From Streptomyces sp. WAC08241 (GTDB taxonomy: Bacteria > Actinomycetota > Actinomycetes > Streptomycetales > Streptomycetaceae): DNA of 64,000 bases. The translations under genes were made by a program, and so were the position numbers. The notes below the pieces were generated by a model. It saw only the letters and a list, made by a program, of their open reading frames with translations, ran no database searches and was not told the origin of the DNA. Positions 9,422 to 18,660 of this stretch are shown here, piece by piece. Position 1 is the first letter of the stretch; every line of letters begins with the position of its first letter. The stretch is from contig CP042279.1 in assembly GCA_007858575.1 (NCBI GenBank), positions 3,596,001 to 3,660,000 of the forward strand, written 5' to 3'.

Positions 9422-10196
9422 TCATCCCCCGCCCACCGGCAGCAGCGCCGGGCGCTTGGCCCCGCGGCCGTCGCCGGACGACCGGCCCCGCAACCGCCGG
9501 CCCAGCCAGGGCCCCAGGAAGGAGCCGGCCCAGCGCAGTTCGGCGCGGAGGCCCGCGGGCAGGGGACGTCCGGTGGTGGCAGCGGGTGGGTCCAGGAGTC
9601 GTCGGCGCCGGGCAGGCCGAGGGCCTGGGCGACGGCGGCGGCGATGCGCGCGTGACCCAGCGGCCCGGCGTGCAGCCGGTCGGGGCTCCACAGCCGGGGG
9701 TCGGTGACGACCGGGTGGTGGCCGGTCTCGACGACGATGACGCCGTGTCGCCGCGAGACCTCGCGGACGCGCGCGTTGAGGGCCCGGACGCGCGGGACGA
9801 GCGGCCGGGCCAGCGGGGTGATGCGGCCGACGTCCGGGAAGGTGAGGGTCGCCACGCGCGCGCCTTGCCCGGTGAGCGCGGCGAACATCTCTCCAAGTGC
9901 CCGGCCGTCTCGTCCGCGTCGAAACCGGGCCGCAGCAGGTCGTTGAAGCCGGCGACGACCGTGGCGAGGTCCGGCCGGAGCGCGAGGGCGGGCGCGAGCT
10001 GTTCGGCGCGCACCTGTCCGGCGAGGCGGCCCCGCACGGCCAGGTTGGCGTAGAGCGTGCCCGGGCGGTCGTGGGCGAGCAGCTCGGCGAGCCGGTCCGC
10101 CCACCCGCGCAGGCCGCCGGTGTCGTCACCGTCGCCGACGCCCTCCGTCTGGCTGTCCCCCAGCGCGACGTACCGCAGAACCGTGCCGTCCGTCAT
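9422..10196 (-). CDS. SGNH/GDSL-family hydrolase (frame breaks)
   Basis: Esterase/lipase-like hydrolase of the SGNH fold. Seen: block I YVALGDSQTEG with the nucleophile Ser near residue 14, the Gly/Asn block VAGFNDLLRPG, and the catalytic Asp-His block SPDRLHAGPLGHARIA. The frame changes near 9890 and 9590. The ATG at 10196 has GGAGG a few bases upstream. There is no signal peptide, so it is probably cytoplasmic. The natural substrate cannot be told. The upstream 10205-10285 stretch is made of short GACCGGCCGCAT-like direct repeats. Confidence 0.82.
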
Positions 10197-10418
10197 CGGA
10201 CCTCCGCCTTGCCTCACGACCGACCGACCGAATGACCGGCCGCACGACCGGCCGCATGACCACCGGCCGACCGCATGACCGACGAGCGAGCGGCCCCGCG
10301 AGCCGCGCCCGTCGCCCACCCACCACCATACTCACTTTATTTACTAGCCAACTACGCGAGCATTAAGAGATCCCGCCCTCGCCCTGTCTTCCGGTGCGGG
10401 ACGCGCCTCCGGTACGGC

Positions 10419-11832
10419 TCACTCCTCCGACGCGGACCGTTCCTCCGGCGCCGACTCCTTCTTGTGGTGCAGGGCCTTCTGGAGCCGGGCGACCACCGCC
10501 TCGCCGTACCTGCGGTGCCCGTGGACGCGCGGGTCGTCCGTCACGTCGTACCGCTTCACGTAGGCGCCGAGGAAGGCCTGCAGGGTGGCGACGGCGGGGA
10601 TCGCGATCAGCGCGCCGACGGCCCCGAGCAGCGCCGTCCCCGCGATGACCGACCCGAAGGCCACCGCCGGATGGATGTCCACGGTCTTCGAGGTCAGCTT
10701 CGGCTGGAGGACGTAGTTCTCGAACTGCTGGTAGACCACGACGAAGCCGAGCACCCACACCGCGTACCAAGGGTTGACGGTGAAGGCGATCAGCATCGGC
10801 AGGGCACCGGCCAGATAGGTGCCGATGGTCGGGATGAACTGCGAGACCAGGCCGACCCACACGGCGAGCGCCGGGGCGTACGGCACTCCCAGGATCTCGA
10901 AGAGCACGAAGTGCGCGATGCCCGAGATGAGGGCCATCAGGCCGCGCGAATACAGATAGCCGCCGGTCTTGTCGACCGCGATCTCCCACGCCCGCAGACC
11001 TCGGCCTGCCGGGCGGGCGGCAGGACGGAGCAGAGCGCGCGCCGCAACCGGGGCCCGTCGGCCGCGAAGCAGAACGAGAACAGGAAGATCGTGAGGAGCC
11101 GGAACAGACCGCCGAGGACGGTGGCGGAGACGTCCAGGACGCCGGACGCGCTGTTCTGCACGTACCTCTGCAGCCAGTCGGACTTGAGCAGGCTGTCCTG
11201 GACCTCGACCCGCGACAGGTCCGTGTGGAAGCTGTCGTTGATCCATTTGATCAGCGAGTCGAGGTACTTGGGGAAGTTCTCGACCATGTCGACGATCTGC
11301 CCGGCGAGCATCGACCCCAGGAGGACGACGAAGCCGACGCCGAAGACGAGGACGGCGAGGAAGACGAGGAAGGTGGCGAGGCCCCGGCGCATCCCGCGCG
11401 CCGCCATGCGCCCGACCGCCGGTTCGATGGCGAGGGCGAGGAAGAAGGCGAGGAGGATGTTGACGAGGAGGCCGACGAGCTGGTGGAAGGCCCAGTTGCC
11501 CAGCAGGAAGCAGGAGTAGAGCGCGAGGGCCAGGACGAGTGCGCGGGCAGCCAGCGCGGCATCCGCGCGGCGCCCGCCGGGGACGCGGCCCCGGGGCGGA
11601 GGCGTGCCCACGGCGACGCCTCCCCGGCGCCGGTACCGGTGCCGGTGGCCGCAACCGCGGAAGCCGTCGCGTCGGTCGAACCGGTCCTGCCGGTGCCGCC
11701 GGGCTTGCCGGTGATCTCGCCGGGGTCGCCGGTCTCGTCGAAGTCGTGGATCTCGTCGGCACCACGGCTCTCGTGGGTCTCGTCCGTGCCGGGGGTCTTG
11801 TCGGTGTCGTCGCTGTCGTCAGTCGGGGCCAC
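10419..11832 (-). CDS. AI-2E-type (PerM/YdiK) membrane protein (frame breaks)
   Basis: Polytopic membrane protein of the AI-2E transporter superfamily, whose substrates are mostly unknown. Seen: an acidic Asp/Thr-rich cytoplasmic N-terminus of about 70 residues, then hydrophobic helices (LVLALALYSCFLLGNW; LLVNILLAFFLALAIEP), a central soluble part and the C-terminal signature IGTYLAGALPMLIAF with PAVAFGSVIAGTALLG. The frame changes near 11600 and 11000. The start is a GTG at 11832. It is found near recA in streptomycetes; functional linkage to recA is not implied. Confidence 0.82.
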
Positions 11833-11949
11833 CCCGCCAGTCTCGCGCACCGCGCGGACATTCCTCCCGGGCCCCCGCCCGTCCCCGTACGACGGTCCGC
11901 CCACCGGCCCGTCCACCGGAACGACGGACGGACCCGGTGGGCGGACCGG

Positions 11950-12144
11950 TCAGCGCTTGTCGGCGGGCACGTCGACGGCGGCGCAGACGGCGCGCCACAC
12001 GTCCTTCGCCTCCCAGCCGGCGTCCAGCGCCTCCCGCACGGTCCGGCCCCCGAGTTCCGCCATCACATGGTCGCTCGCGAAGGACTCGGCGTACGACGCA
12101 CCGAAGTGTTCGGCCATCCGTTCCCAGAAAATCGTCAACCGCAT
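11950..12144 (-). CDS. DUF3046 small protein
   Basis: 64 residues starting MRLTIFWERMAEHFG, a helical protein family (DUF3046) restricted to actinobacteria and typically encoded beside recA. Its function is unknown. The ATG at 12144 matches the conserved family N-terminus; the open frame extends further upstream but without family resemblance. It supports this block being the ordinary chromosomal recA neighbourhood. Confidence 0.88.
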   Translation of the reverse strand: MRLTIFWERMAEHFGASYAESFASDHVMAELGGRTVREALDAGWEAKDVWRAVCAAVDVPADKR

Positions 12145-12222
12145 GCCCCCAGTATCCCGCTCCCAAGAGTGCAGCCGCCCCGCGGGTCTTGTCACTGCGG
12201 CTTTCCGCCCCACGGTCGGAGC

Positions 12223-13150
12223 ATGGCCGAAGAACCCTCCCCTCCGCCTCCTCGACCCCCTGGCCCGCGCCGAGCGTTTCGTCTGGCTGACGGCCCGCGT
12301 CCTCGAACAGCGCCGGTTCGCCTACCACTTCCAGCGCGGTGGCGCGGATCAGGTCGAGACGGCGCTCACGGCGTACCTCAACGAGGACGGCGGCTACGGT
12401 CACGCGCTCGAACCGGACCTGCGCGGGCCGGTCAGCCAGCCGCTGCACACCGCGCACGCGCTGCGGGTCCTGGACTCCGTCGGCCGCTGCGGCGGACCGC
12501 GGATCGAGCGGATCTGCCGCTACCTCACGTCGGTGTCCACGCACGACGGGGCCCTCCCGGCGATCCACCCCTCCCAACGCGGCTATCCCTCGGCGCCGTT
12601 CGTCCCGGTCGTCGACTCCCCGCCGAGCGCGCTGCTCTCGACCGGCCCGGTGGTCGGGCTGCTCCACCGCAACCAGGTGTGGCACGCGTGGCTCTTCCGG
12701 GCCACCGAGTTCTGCTGGTCGGCCGTGGAGTCCCTGGAGAAGTCCCACCCCTACGAGGTCCAGGCCGCCGTCGCCTTCCTCGACGGGGCCCCGGACCGTC
12801 CGCGCGCCGAGGCGGCCGCCGACCGCCTCGGCCGGCTCGTCCGGGACTAGCGGCTCGCCGTCCTCGACCCGGAGCGGTCGGAGGACTGGCCGGTGGCGGA
12901 CGGGTACGCGCCCGGCGAGCACCACTTCCCGCACGACTACGCGCGCGTGCCGGACTCGCTGGCCGCGCGCTGGTTCACGGAGGAGGAGATGGCCCGCTCG
13001 CTCGACCGGCTCGCGGCCGACCAGGAGGAGGACGGCGGCTGGCCGATCTGCTGGCGCGCCTGGGCCCCCGGTTCGGCCCTGGAGTGGCGCCCGATCGTCA
13101 CCGTCGAGGCCCTGCGCACCCTCCGCGCGCACGGCCGCCCCGTCGGCTGA
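12223..13150 (+). CDS. Alpha/alpha-toroid (terpene-cyclase-like) hypothetical protein, interrupted
   Basis: Conserved Streptomyces protein of about 300 residues with repeats like those of the prenyltransferase/squalene-cyclase toroid fold: YLNEDGGYGHALEPDLRGP and, near the end, DQEEDGGWPICWRAW. The DxDD active motif of true cyclases is not evident, so catalysis is doubtful. The first codons (MAEEPS) shift frame near 12245. An in-frame TAG at 12848-12850 then separates the two halves, while coding resumes in the same frame (RLAVLDPERSEDW). This may be a real nonsense mutation or a base error. Transcribed away from DUF3046. Confidence 0.65.
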
Positions 13151-13231
13151 GGAGGCGGGACGTACGGGCCGGGCGTACGGAACGGGCCTATGGGACGGGC
13201 GTACGGGCCGTTCTCACCGGCCCGGAGCCTC

Positions 13232-13539
13232 TCACCAGCCCAGGGCCCGCACCCCCGCCGTGACGGCGACGGCCGCGCCCACGACGACCAGGAACGGCGC
13301 CCGCAGGACGAGCGCGACGGCGGCCGCGGCGAGCCCGGCGGCCCGGGCGTCCAGGACGAGGTCGCCACCCGTGCTGAACGTCTGCTGCGCCGTGAGCGCG
13401 GCGAGCAGGGCGACGGAAGCAGCGCCGCGAGCCGCTGGACGAGCGGGCGTTCCAGCGCTCCGGCGGGGACGAGCAGACCGACCAGCTTGACCAGGTAGCA
13501 GCCGGCGACGGTGAGGGCGATCGCGATCCAGACGTTCAT
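13232..13539 (-). CDS. azlD: AzlD-type branched-chain amino acid export subunit (frame break)
   Basis: Small membrane protein of about 100 residues, MNVWIAIALTVAGCYLVKLVG, with four hydrophobic stretches once a frame shift near 13425 is bridged; the C-terminal half (AFLVVVGAAVAVTAGVRALGW-like) stops at 13232. Its ATG overlaps the azlC stop by 4 bp. AzlC and AzlD act together as an exporter of branched-chain amino acids and analogues in Bacillus. The substrate here is inferred. Confidence 0.78.
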
Positions 13540-14265
13540 CGGGAGTCCTTCTCTCGTCGGGCCGTGGGGCGGGTCGTACGTGCGGCGCGCCGGCCCCGCG
13601 CCCAGAGCACCGCGGGTGCGGCGAGGGCGGCCGCGAGGACCGGCACCCCGGCGGGGAGCACGGGAAGCAGGCCGAGGCCGAGCAGGACCGCGAGGCTCGC
13701 CGTGGCCCGCTCGGTCGCGGACGTGAGCATGGGGGCGAGCAGGGCCAGGAAGACGGCGGGTCCGGCCGCGTCGAGCCCCCAGGCGGCGGTGTTCCCGATC
13801 GCCTCGGCGCCGAGCGCCCCGAGGAGCGTGGTGACGTTCCACAGGACGTACAGCGTGAGGCCGGTGACGGTGAAGCCGATGCGGGCGGCCCGGCGGGACG
13901 GTTGGGCGAGCGCGACCGCCGTGGTCTCGTCGATCACCCAGTGCGCGGCGAGGGCCTGACGGCCTTCGGCAGGGCGAGGAGCTGGGAGAGCCGCAGCCCG
14001 TAGAAGGCGTTGCGGGTGCCCAGGAAGAACGCTCCGGCGGCGGCCGTGAAGGGTTGCCGCCCGCGGCGAGCGCGCCGACGAGGGCGAACTGCGAGGCGCC
14101 GGTGAAGACGAGCAGGCTGAGGACACAGGTCTGGAGGAGGCTGAGTCCGGAGCCCGCCGAGGTCACGCCGAAGGCGAAGCCGGAGAGCCCGACGGCGACG
14201 CCGACGCCGAGGGCGTCGCGGACGACGGCGGCGTCGGGCTTGGCCGGGGCGTCGTCGCGTATCAC
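13536..14265 (-). CDS. azlC: AzlC-type branched-chain amino acid permease (frame breaks)
   Basis: Membrane permease of the AzlC family. The N-terminus GVAVGLSGFAFGVTSAGSGLS is followed by FTGASQFALVGALAAGG and, in other frames, by FFLGTRNAFYGLRLSQLL and HWVIDETTAVALAQ, all typical blocks. The frame changes near 14055 and 13960. The ATG at 14265 follows the AraC-type gene. Together with the overlapping AzlD gene it forms an exporter, presumably controlled by the adjacent regulator. Confidence 0.82.
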
Positions 14266-14298
14266 GGGGGTGCTGTCTGTTCTGCCACACCGGGGACG

Positions 14299-14812
14299 CT
14301 ACGGCCGCCGGGCCGCCCGGGTCTTGTACGTTCTTGCACCAGGTCAGACGGGTCGACAGGGCCCGGCGGGCGACCGGATCAGCCGGACCTGCCGGATCCG
14401 CCGGGCCTCGCGGGTTTTCCCCGCCACGCGCGCGCTGATACGCCCCCGGCGGCACTCCCACGCTGCGGGTGAAGTGCCGGTTGAGGTGCGACTGGTCGGT
14501 GAAGCCGACGACGACGGCCGCCTCCGCCGGAGGAACGCCGGTGTCGAGCAGTTGCCGGGCCCGGCGCACGCGCGCGTCGGTGAGCCAGGTGTGCGGCGGC
14601 ATCCCGTACGCCTCGCGGAAGGCCCGCAGCAGGGCGAAGGGGCTGGTGTCCAGCTCGGCGGCGAGGCGCTCCAGGGTCGGCGGCCCGGCCATCCGGCCCT
14701 CCAGGACCTCACGCGCGCGTGCCGCGTTCGGGCGCCCGCCGAGCGCGGCGGGAGCGGGGCGGTCGGACCGCCGTGGCTGCGCAGCATCCGGGCCGTGACT
14801 GTCGGGCGCCAT
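14299..14812 (-). CDS. AraC-family regulator lacking its N-terminal sensor domain
   Basis: Only the C-terminal double helix-turn-helix is present: LERLAAELDTSPFALLRAFRE (first HTH) and AAVVVGFTDQSHLNRHFTRSVGVPPGAYQ (second HTH, with the AraC signature). AzlC-linked relatives normally have about 130 more residues of cupin-like sensor domain. Here the frame opens at 14812 with no RBS worth noting, and the DNA beyond is unrelated, so the gene looks cut at the border of the accessory region. The 3' end is uncertain: a one-base shift near 14310 would give a stop at 14299. It probably once controlled azlCD. Confidence 0.68.
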
Positions 14813-15436
14813 CCATTCCTTCAGCAGGTGGGTGGCTTGACCTGGGCGCTGAAGTTTCGGCCCGGACCGTGGTCGTGGTGGTTTGTCTCACGCAATGCTT
14901 CAGCGCGCAGGTGAGTCTTACGAGCACACGTCGGACTGACTGGCCGACGCCTGCAGCTGAGCGATGCACGCGGCGCCGTCAGCACCCTTCGGAGCCGTGG
15001 CTGACAGTTCCACGACGCGCTCCTCGACGGCGATCCGGCCACGCCGGTCCACATCACGGTCTCCGACCTGGTCCAGGAGACAGACCACCCTCTGTCTTTC
15101 TGGAACCCTCGCTCGCGGGTGGTCCGGGTGGACCACGCAGGCCTTGACCGCGAAACCGATCAAGAAGCTCCTCCCACCGCTCGGCTAGCTGGCCCATTCC
15201 TCGCCGCGCACGGCACGCCCAAGCTCCTCGGGGTAATCCCGCCCGACCTTCCCGAAGTCTGCCGGGCAGTCCTGTCCGACCTCCTACGGAAAGGCTTCCT
15301 CCCTGAGCTTTCCGAGGACCGCTACCGCCTGGACCCAGCGGTACGACACTTGTCAGGCATGCGCCGCTCCCCGAGGAATACGGAGCGGCGGAGCACCCGA
15401 AGGGCGACGGCGCGGCCGTACCTCCTTCAACTCCGG
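14813..15436. other. Degraded border region, no intact gene
   Basis: About 620 bp without an intact gene. On the plus strand from about 15015, a coherent but stop-bounded peptide can be read (PVHITVSDLVQETDHPLSFW; GTPKLLGVIPPDLPEVCRAVL; LLRKGFLPELSEDRYRLD), suggesting remains of a protein gene I do not recognise. The left part, 14813-14950, shares nothing visible with the AraC gene and may mark the integration junction. Confidence 0.45.
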
Positions 15437-15853
15437 AGTTACAGTTCAGCCCTGACGCATGGCTGCAGCGGAAGAGCACGGCCACTCCTGCACTGTGGCG
15501 GCATGCTGAGGCGGTCGAATACTGCGCCGTGTGTGCACTGCATCCGGAGCGAGTCGCGGAGGCGTTCATGGTTCCTGCCCGCTCTCAGTTCTCCTCGAAA
15601 TACATCAGGCTGCCTACGGCGAGTGGAAGCATGCGCATCCGGACCGCGGCCGACTGGCCGCCCAGTTCACCGTGACCTTTCGGGCCGAGCACGGACACGG
15701 CCTGCGTACACCCAGCTGTGCGCGGGGTTGGGGTGGGATCTGCCACGCTCCGTACGCAGTTTCGTCGTGCGGCGTTTACTGACGCACGAGTGGCTCACAG
15801 ACAACGGGCCTGTGGCATGGACGCTGCGCCCGGGGATGGCCGCTGAGGCCTAG
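15437..15853 (+). pseudogene. Unrecognised decayed gene
   Basis: Three consecutive frames give one plausible protein: PDAWLQRKSTATPALWRHAE with a CAVCALHPERVAEAF segment, then AAYGEWKHAHPDRGRLAAQF, then LGWDLPRSVRSFVVRRLLTH and the end HEWLTDNGPVAWTLRPG before a TAG/TAA-rich tail at 15853. The last part resembles a winged-helix-type DNA-binding segment, but I do not recognise the family. It may be a continuation of the remnant upstream. Decay and sequencing error cannot be separated here. Confidence 0.4.
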
Positions 15854-16079
15854 GAATCCTCCTGTCCAAGGCACGAGGTTCAATGACCACCCCCAGTTCC
15901 ACGCCCCCAAGCCGATCGCACCAAGATGGGCTCGGGTGCCCGGCGGGGCTGGTGGACGCGCTCGAGCGTGTTCTCCCAGGGAGACGGCTGTCCTCGCGAG
16001 GCAGTTTGGTTGGTCGGCCCTCGTGTGTCGCGTGACAGGTACGTATCTGCGGTAGCCAGGTGTTTGGCAGCTGCGTATC

Positions 16080-16356
16080 CACGGTCGGAAGGCGTGGATA
16101 CGCGGCCCTCTCCGCCGACCGCACGTGCCGCCCGCTGGCGTCCATCCTGACCGCAAGCCAGGCTGCGGACAGCCCACCGTTCATCCCCATCCCGAAGAAG
16201 GTGCGGGTGCGCGGGCCCATCGGCCGACCCCGCACCCGGCCGGACGCGGTCGCAGGAAACAAGGCATACTCGTCCCACGGCAATCGCGCCCACCTGCGCA
16301 AACGTCGCATCCCAGATCGCAAGCGATCATCCCACCATCACCAAGACATGGGCTGA
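16080..16356 (+). mobile_element. Remnant of an IS5-family transposase
   Basis: The plus strand encodes KKVRVRGPIGRPRTRPDAV followed by AYSSHGNRAHLRKRRIP, the characteristic central-to-C-terminal stretch of IS5-family (IS1647/IS112-like) DDE transposases. The upstream catalytic part is missing and the frame ends after HHHQDMG, so this is a fossil. It differs from the better preserved element at 17309-18188. Confidence 0.7.
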
Positions 16357-16555
16357 CATGCGCTATACGAACGCTGTCGTGGAACACGACGCCAACCTGG
16401 AGGGATCGCCGTCGACATCGTCCACCACGCCCCTCCAGTCGGGAGTTGCAGCTGCGGCCCTTCGAGCTCCCGATACTTTGGAGGTCCCGTACGACCACTT
16501 GTAGCTTTACTCACAGGGCAGAGCTGCCCGGTTCCTCTGCCGTTACCGTGGCCCC

Positions 16556-17270
16556 ATGATCGTCGCGGCGTCTCCGAGCGTCTCCCTCGAACTCGACCCC
16601 GAGCATCTGTTGCCGCTCGTCCGCCCCAGCAGGTCAGACTCCCCGGTCGTCTGGTCGGTCGACGTCACCCGTCGTGCCGCTTGGGCGGCACGGCTGGCTG
16701 TGGGTACGCTCGACGAGGAGGAGCAGGAGCGGGCGGCAGCCTTTCGCTACCAGACCGATCGGGACGCTTACACGGCCGCTCATGTCGGACTGCGCTTGCT
16801 CCTCGGCCTGTATCTGGACATGTCCCCAGACCGCGTTCGGATCATTCGGCAGCCCTGCCCCAACCCCAACTGCGGGAAACCTCACGGTCGGCCCGGCGTA
16901 CAGGGCGGCGAGATCCACTTCTCCCTCGCCCATACCCGTGGCCTGGTACTCCTCGCCTTCGCTGGCACCCCGGTCGGCGTGGACGTTGAGGAGATTCCCA
17001 ACGCGGAGGCCACAGCTGAGCTGGGCCCCTGTTGCACCCCCGCGAGACCGCGGAACTCAGCGTCCTCCGGCCCTCCGAACGCCCACCCGCCTTCGGCCGC
17101 GCCTGGGCCCGCAAGGAGGCCTATCTCAAGGCCCTCGGCACTGGCCTGTCCCGCGGAACGGCTATGGACTACGTAGGCACCGCTCCTATTCCGCCCCCGC
17201 CCCCACCAGGCTGGTCCTCACCGACATCGCCGACGGCTACGCTGCGGCGGTTGTCCATCAGCGGCCCTGA
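16556..17270 (+). CDS. Sfp-type 4'-phosphopantetheinyl transferase (frame breaks)
   Basis: Converts apo carrier proteins of PKS/NRPS to the holo form using CoA. Seen: the N-terminal part RLAVGTLDEEEQERAAAFRY, the PPTase motifs IHFSLAHTRG and PVGVDVEEI (Mg-binding Asp/Glu), and after a frame shift near 17030 ARKEAYLKALGTGLS (the WxxKEA-like motif). A second shift near 17210 gives the natural end ADGYAAAVVHQRP at 17270. The ATG at 16556 fits. It lies 38 bp before an IS element that did not disrupt it. With the other PPTase at 42909-43577, the region has two such enzymes. Confidence 0.85.
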
Positions 17271-17308
17271 TGGGGCGGCAATCGCGGACCTGGCTGTCCT
17301 TGCACTGA

Positions 17309-18188
17309 GTATTTTCAGCGTGGCCACCGATCGGGTGACGCCGGGGAGGTCGAGGTGAGGGACGCACGCACAAAGCCCCCGTGCCGTTGAGGGAGGTGTT
17401 CGAAGTCTCAACCCACCGGCACAGGAGCCCTGTTGGTTCCCTATCCTGCCGCACTCGACCTCCCTCACGCCCTGGTCGAGTGGGTCACGATGCTCATGGT
17501 CACCCGTGAGGGTGACCGGCGGTGTAAGCTCCCGCCGCACCGGCGTGCGCTCGTCGCTCTGGTGTACCTGCGTCGGCACGACACTCTCGCCCGCATCGCG
17601 GCCGGCTTCGGGATATCCGTCGGCACCGCCCACGCCTACGTCACTGCCGTCACCGGCCTGCTCGCCGATCTCGCGCCGGGCCTGCTCAAGACGCTGCGCA
17701 AGCACGATCCGGACTTCGTCCTGCTGGACGGCACTCTCGCCGAGTGCGACCGCGTCGGCGACAGCCGCGCCGACTACTCGGCCAAGCACCGTCGCCACGG
17801 CGTGAACGTCCAGGTCGTCACCGATCCCGCCGGCGAAGTGCTGTGGATCTCGCCCGCCCTGCCGGGCCGCACCCACGACCTGACCGCGGCACGCGCCCAC
17901 CGCATCATCCGGATCTGCGAACGCCAGGGCGTCCCGATCCTCGCCGACCGCGCCTACACCGGCGCCGGCCCTGGGTCACCACCGGGCTCAAACGCCCACC
18001 CGGCGGCGAACTCACCCCCACCCAGCGCACCGCCAACCGGGCCCTGGCCGCGGCACGGGCACCCGTCGAACGCGGCATGGCACGGCTGAAGTCCTGGCAG
18101 ATCTTCCGCAGATCCCGCATCAGCCCCAATCGCATGACCGTCATCGCCAAGGCCGTCCTCACCCTGGAGAGGCAACGCTGAAAATGCT
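17309..18188 (+). mobile_element. IS5-type insertion sequence, about 880 bp
   Basis: Terminal inverted repeats are visible: GTATTTTCAGCGTGGCC at the left end and, reading inward from the right end, AGCATTTTCAGCGTTGCC. Flanking both ends is the direct repeat CACTGA (17303-17308 and 18189-18194), a possible target duplication, though 6 bp is longer than usual for IS5-group elements. One transposase gene lies inside. A deleted copy is at 22619-23097. Confidence 0.72.
17433..18181 (+). CDS. IS5-family (DDE_Tnp_4-like) transposase, frame break
   Basis: A helix-turn-helix region ([21 protein letters not shown]) is followed by the catalytic core: [15 protein letters not shown] (first Asp), [15 protein letters not shown] (second Asp region) and [18 protein letters not shown] (Glu-containing C-terminal block). 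The frame changes near 17975, which may be the element's own defect, a programmed shift or an error. Homologues of this type are about 250 residues. The start is a GTG/ATG near the conserved hydrophobic [16 protein letters not shown]. Cargo genes are absent. Confidence 0.8.
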
Positions 18189-18194
18189 CACTGA

Positions 18195-18660
18195 TGGACC
18201 TGTTCCGGGTTCCCGGCTCAGATCCGCATGGCTGGCAGGCAGCAGCCGATCACCGTCCTGCGGCCGAAGGCGCCGAGGATGGCCGAGCCCTGCTCAATGA
18301 AATCTTCACCGCGTTGGCCGAGGAAACCGTGCCGGTTGAGGAGATCGAGGCGACCGCCCAGCACGGAGATGCGTCCCAGGACCGCCGCGGCACCCCTCGC
18401 CGCCGAGCGCGACCTGCTTCAGCCGGCGCCGTCTCTGCCAATGCGAGGGAGATCACGGCGCGGATCGCCGTCGACCGCAGCATCGCCCTTCCCGCTCCCT
18501 CACCCGCCGAACCCCCGCCAGCACTCCCAGCGCCAGGCCGTCCATCACGTCCAGCCCCCGTGGTGCCCGCCCCGCGCGAGGACTCATCTTCTTTGCTGCG
18601 ACGCTTGTTTCGCCGGGGTAGCTGACTGGGCCGTAAGTCCGCACCCTCGTCGCGGGGGTC
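18195..18660 (+). other. Gap between two insertion sequences, possible transposase fragment
   Basis: No intact gene. The plus strand from 18194 reads ALLNEIFTALAEETVPVEEIE, which weakly resembles the C-terminal region of IS110-family transposases (IFTALDEQTVVV-like), then drifts into Pro/Ala-rich sequence. It is probably a mobile-element fragment between the two insertions. Confidence 0.3.

Noticed and set aside
16060..18190. Treating the IS5 remnant at 16080 and the element at 17309 as one transposon
   Set aside because: They encode different transposase types and an intact PPTase lies between them; no shared ends were found.
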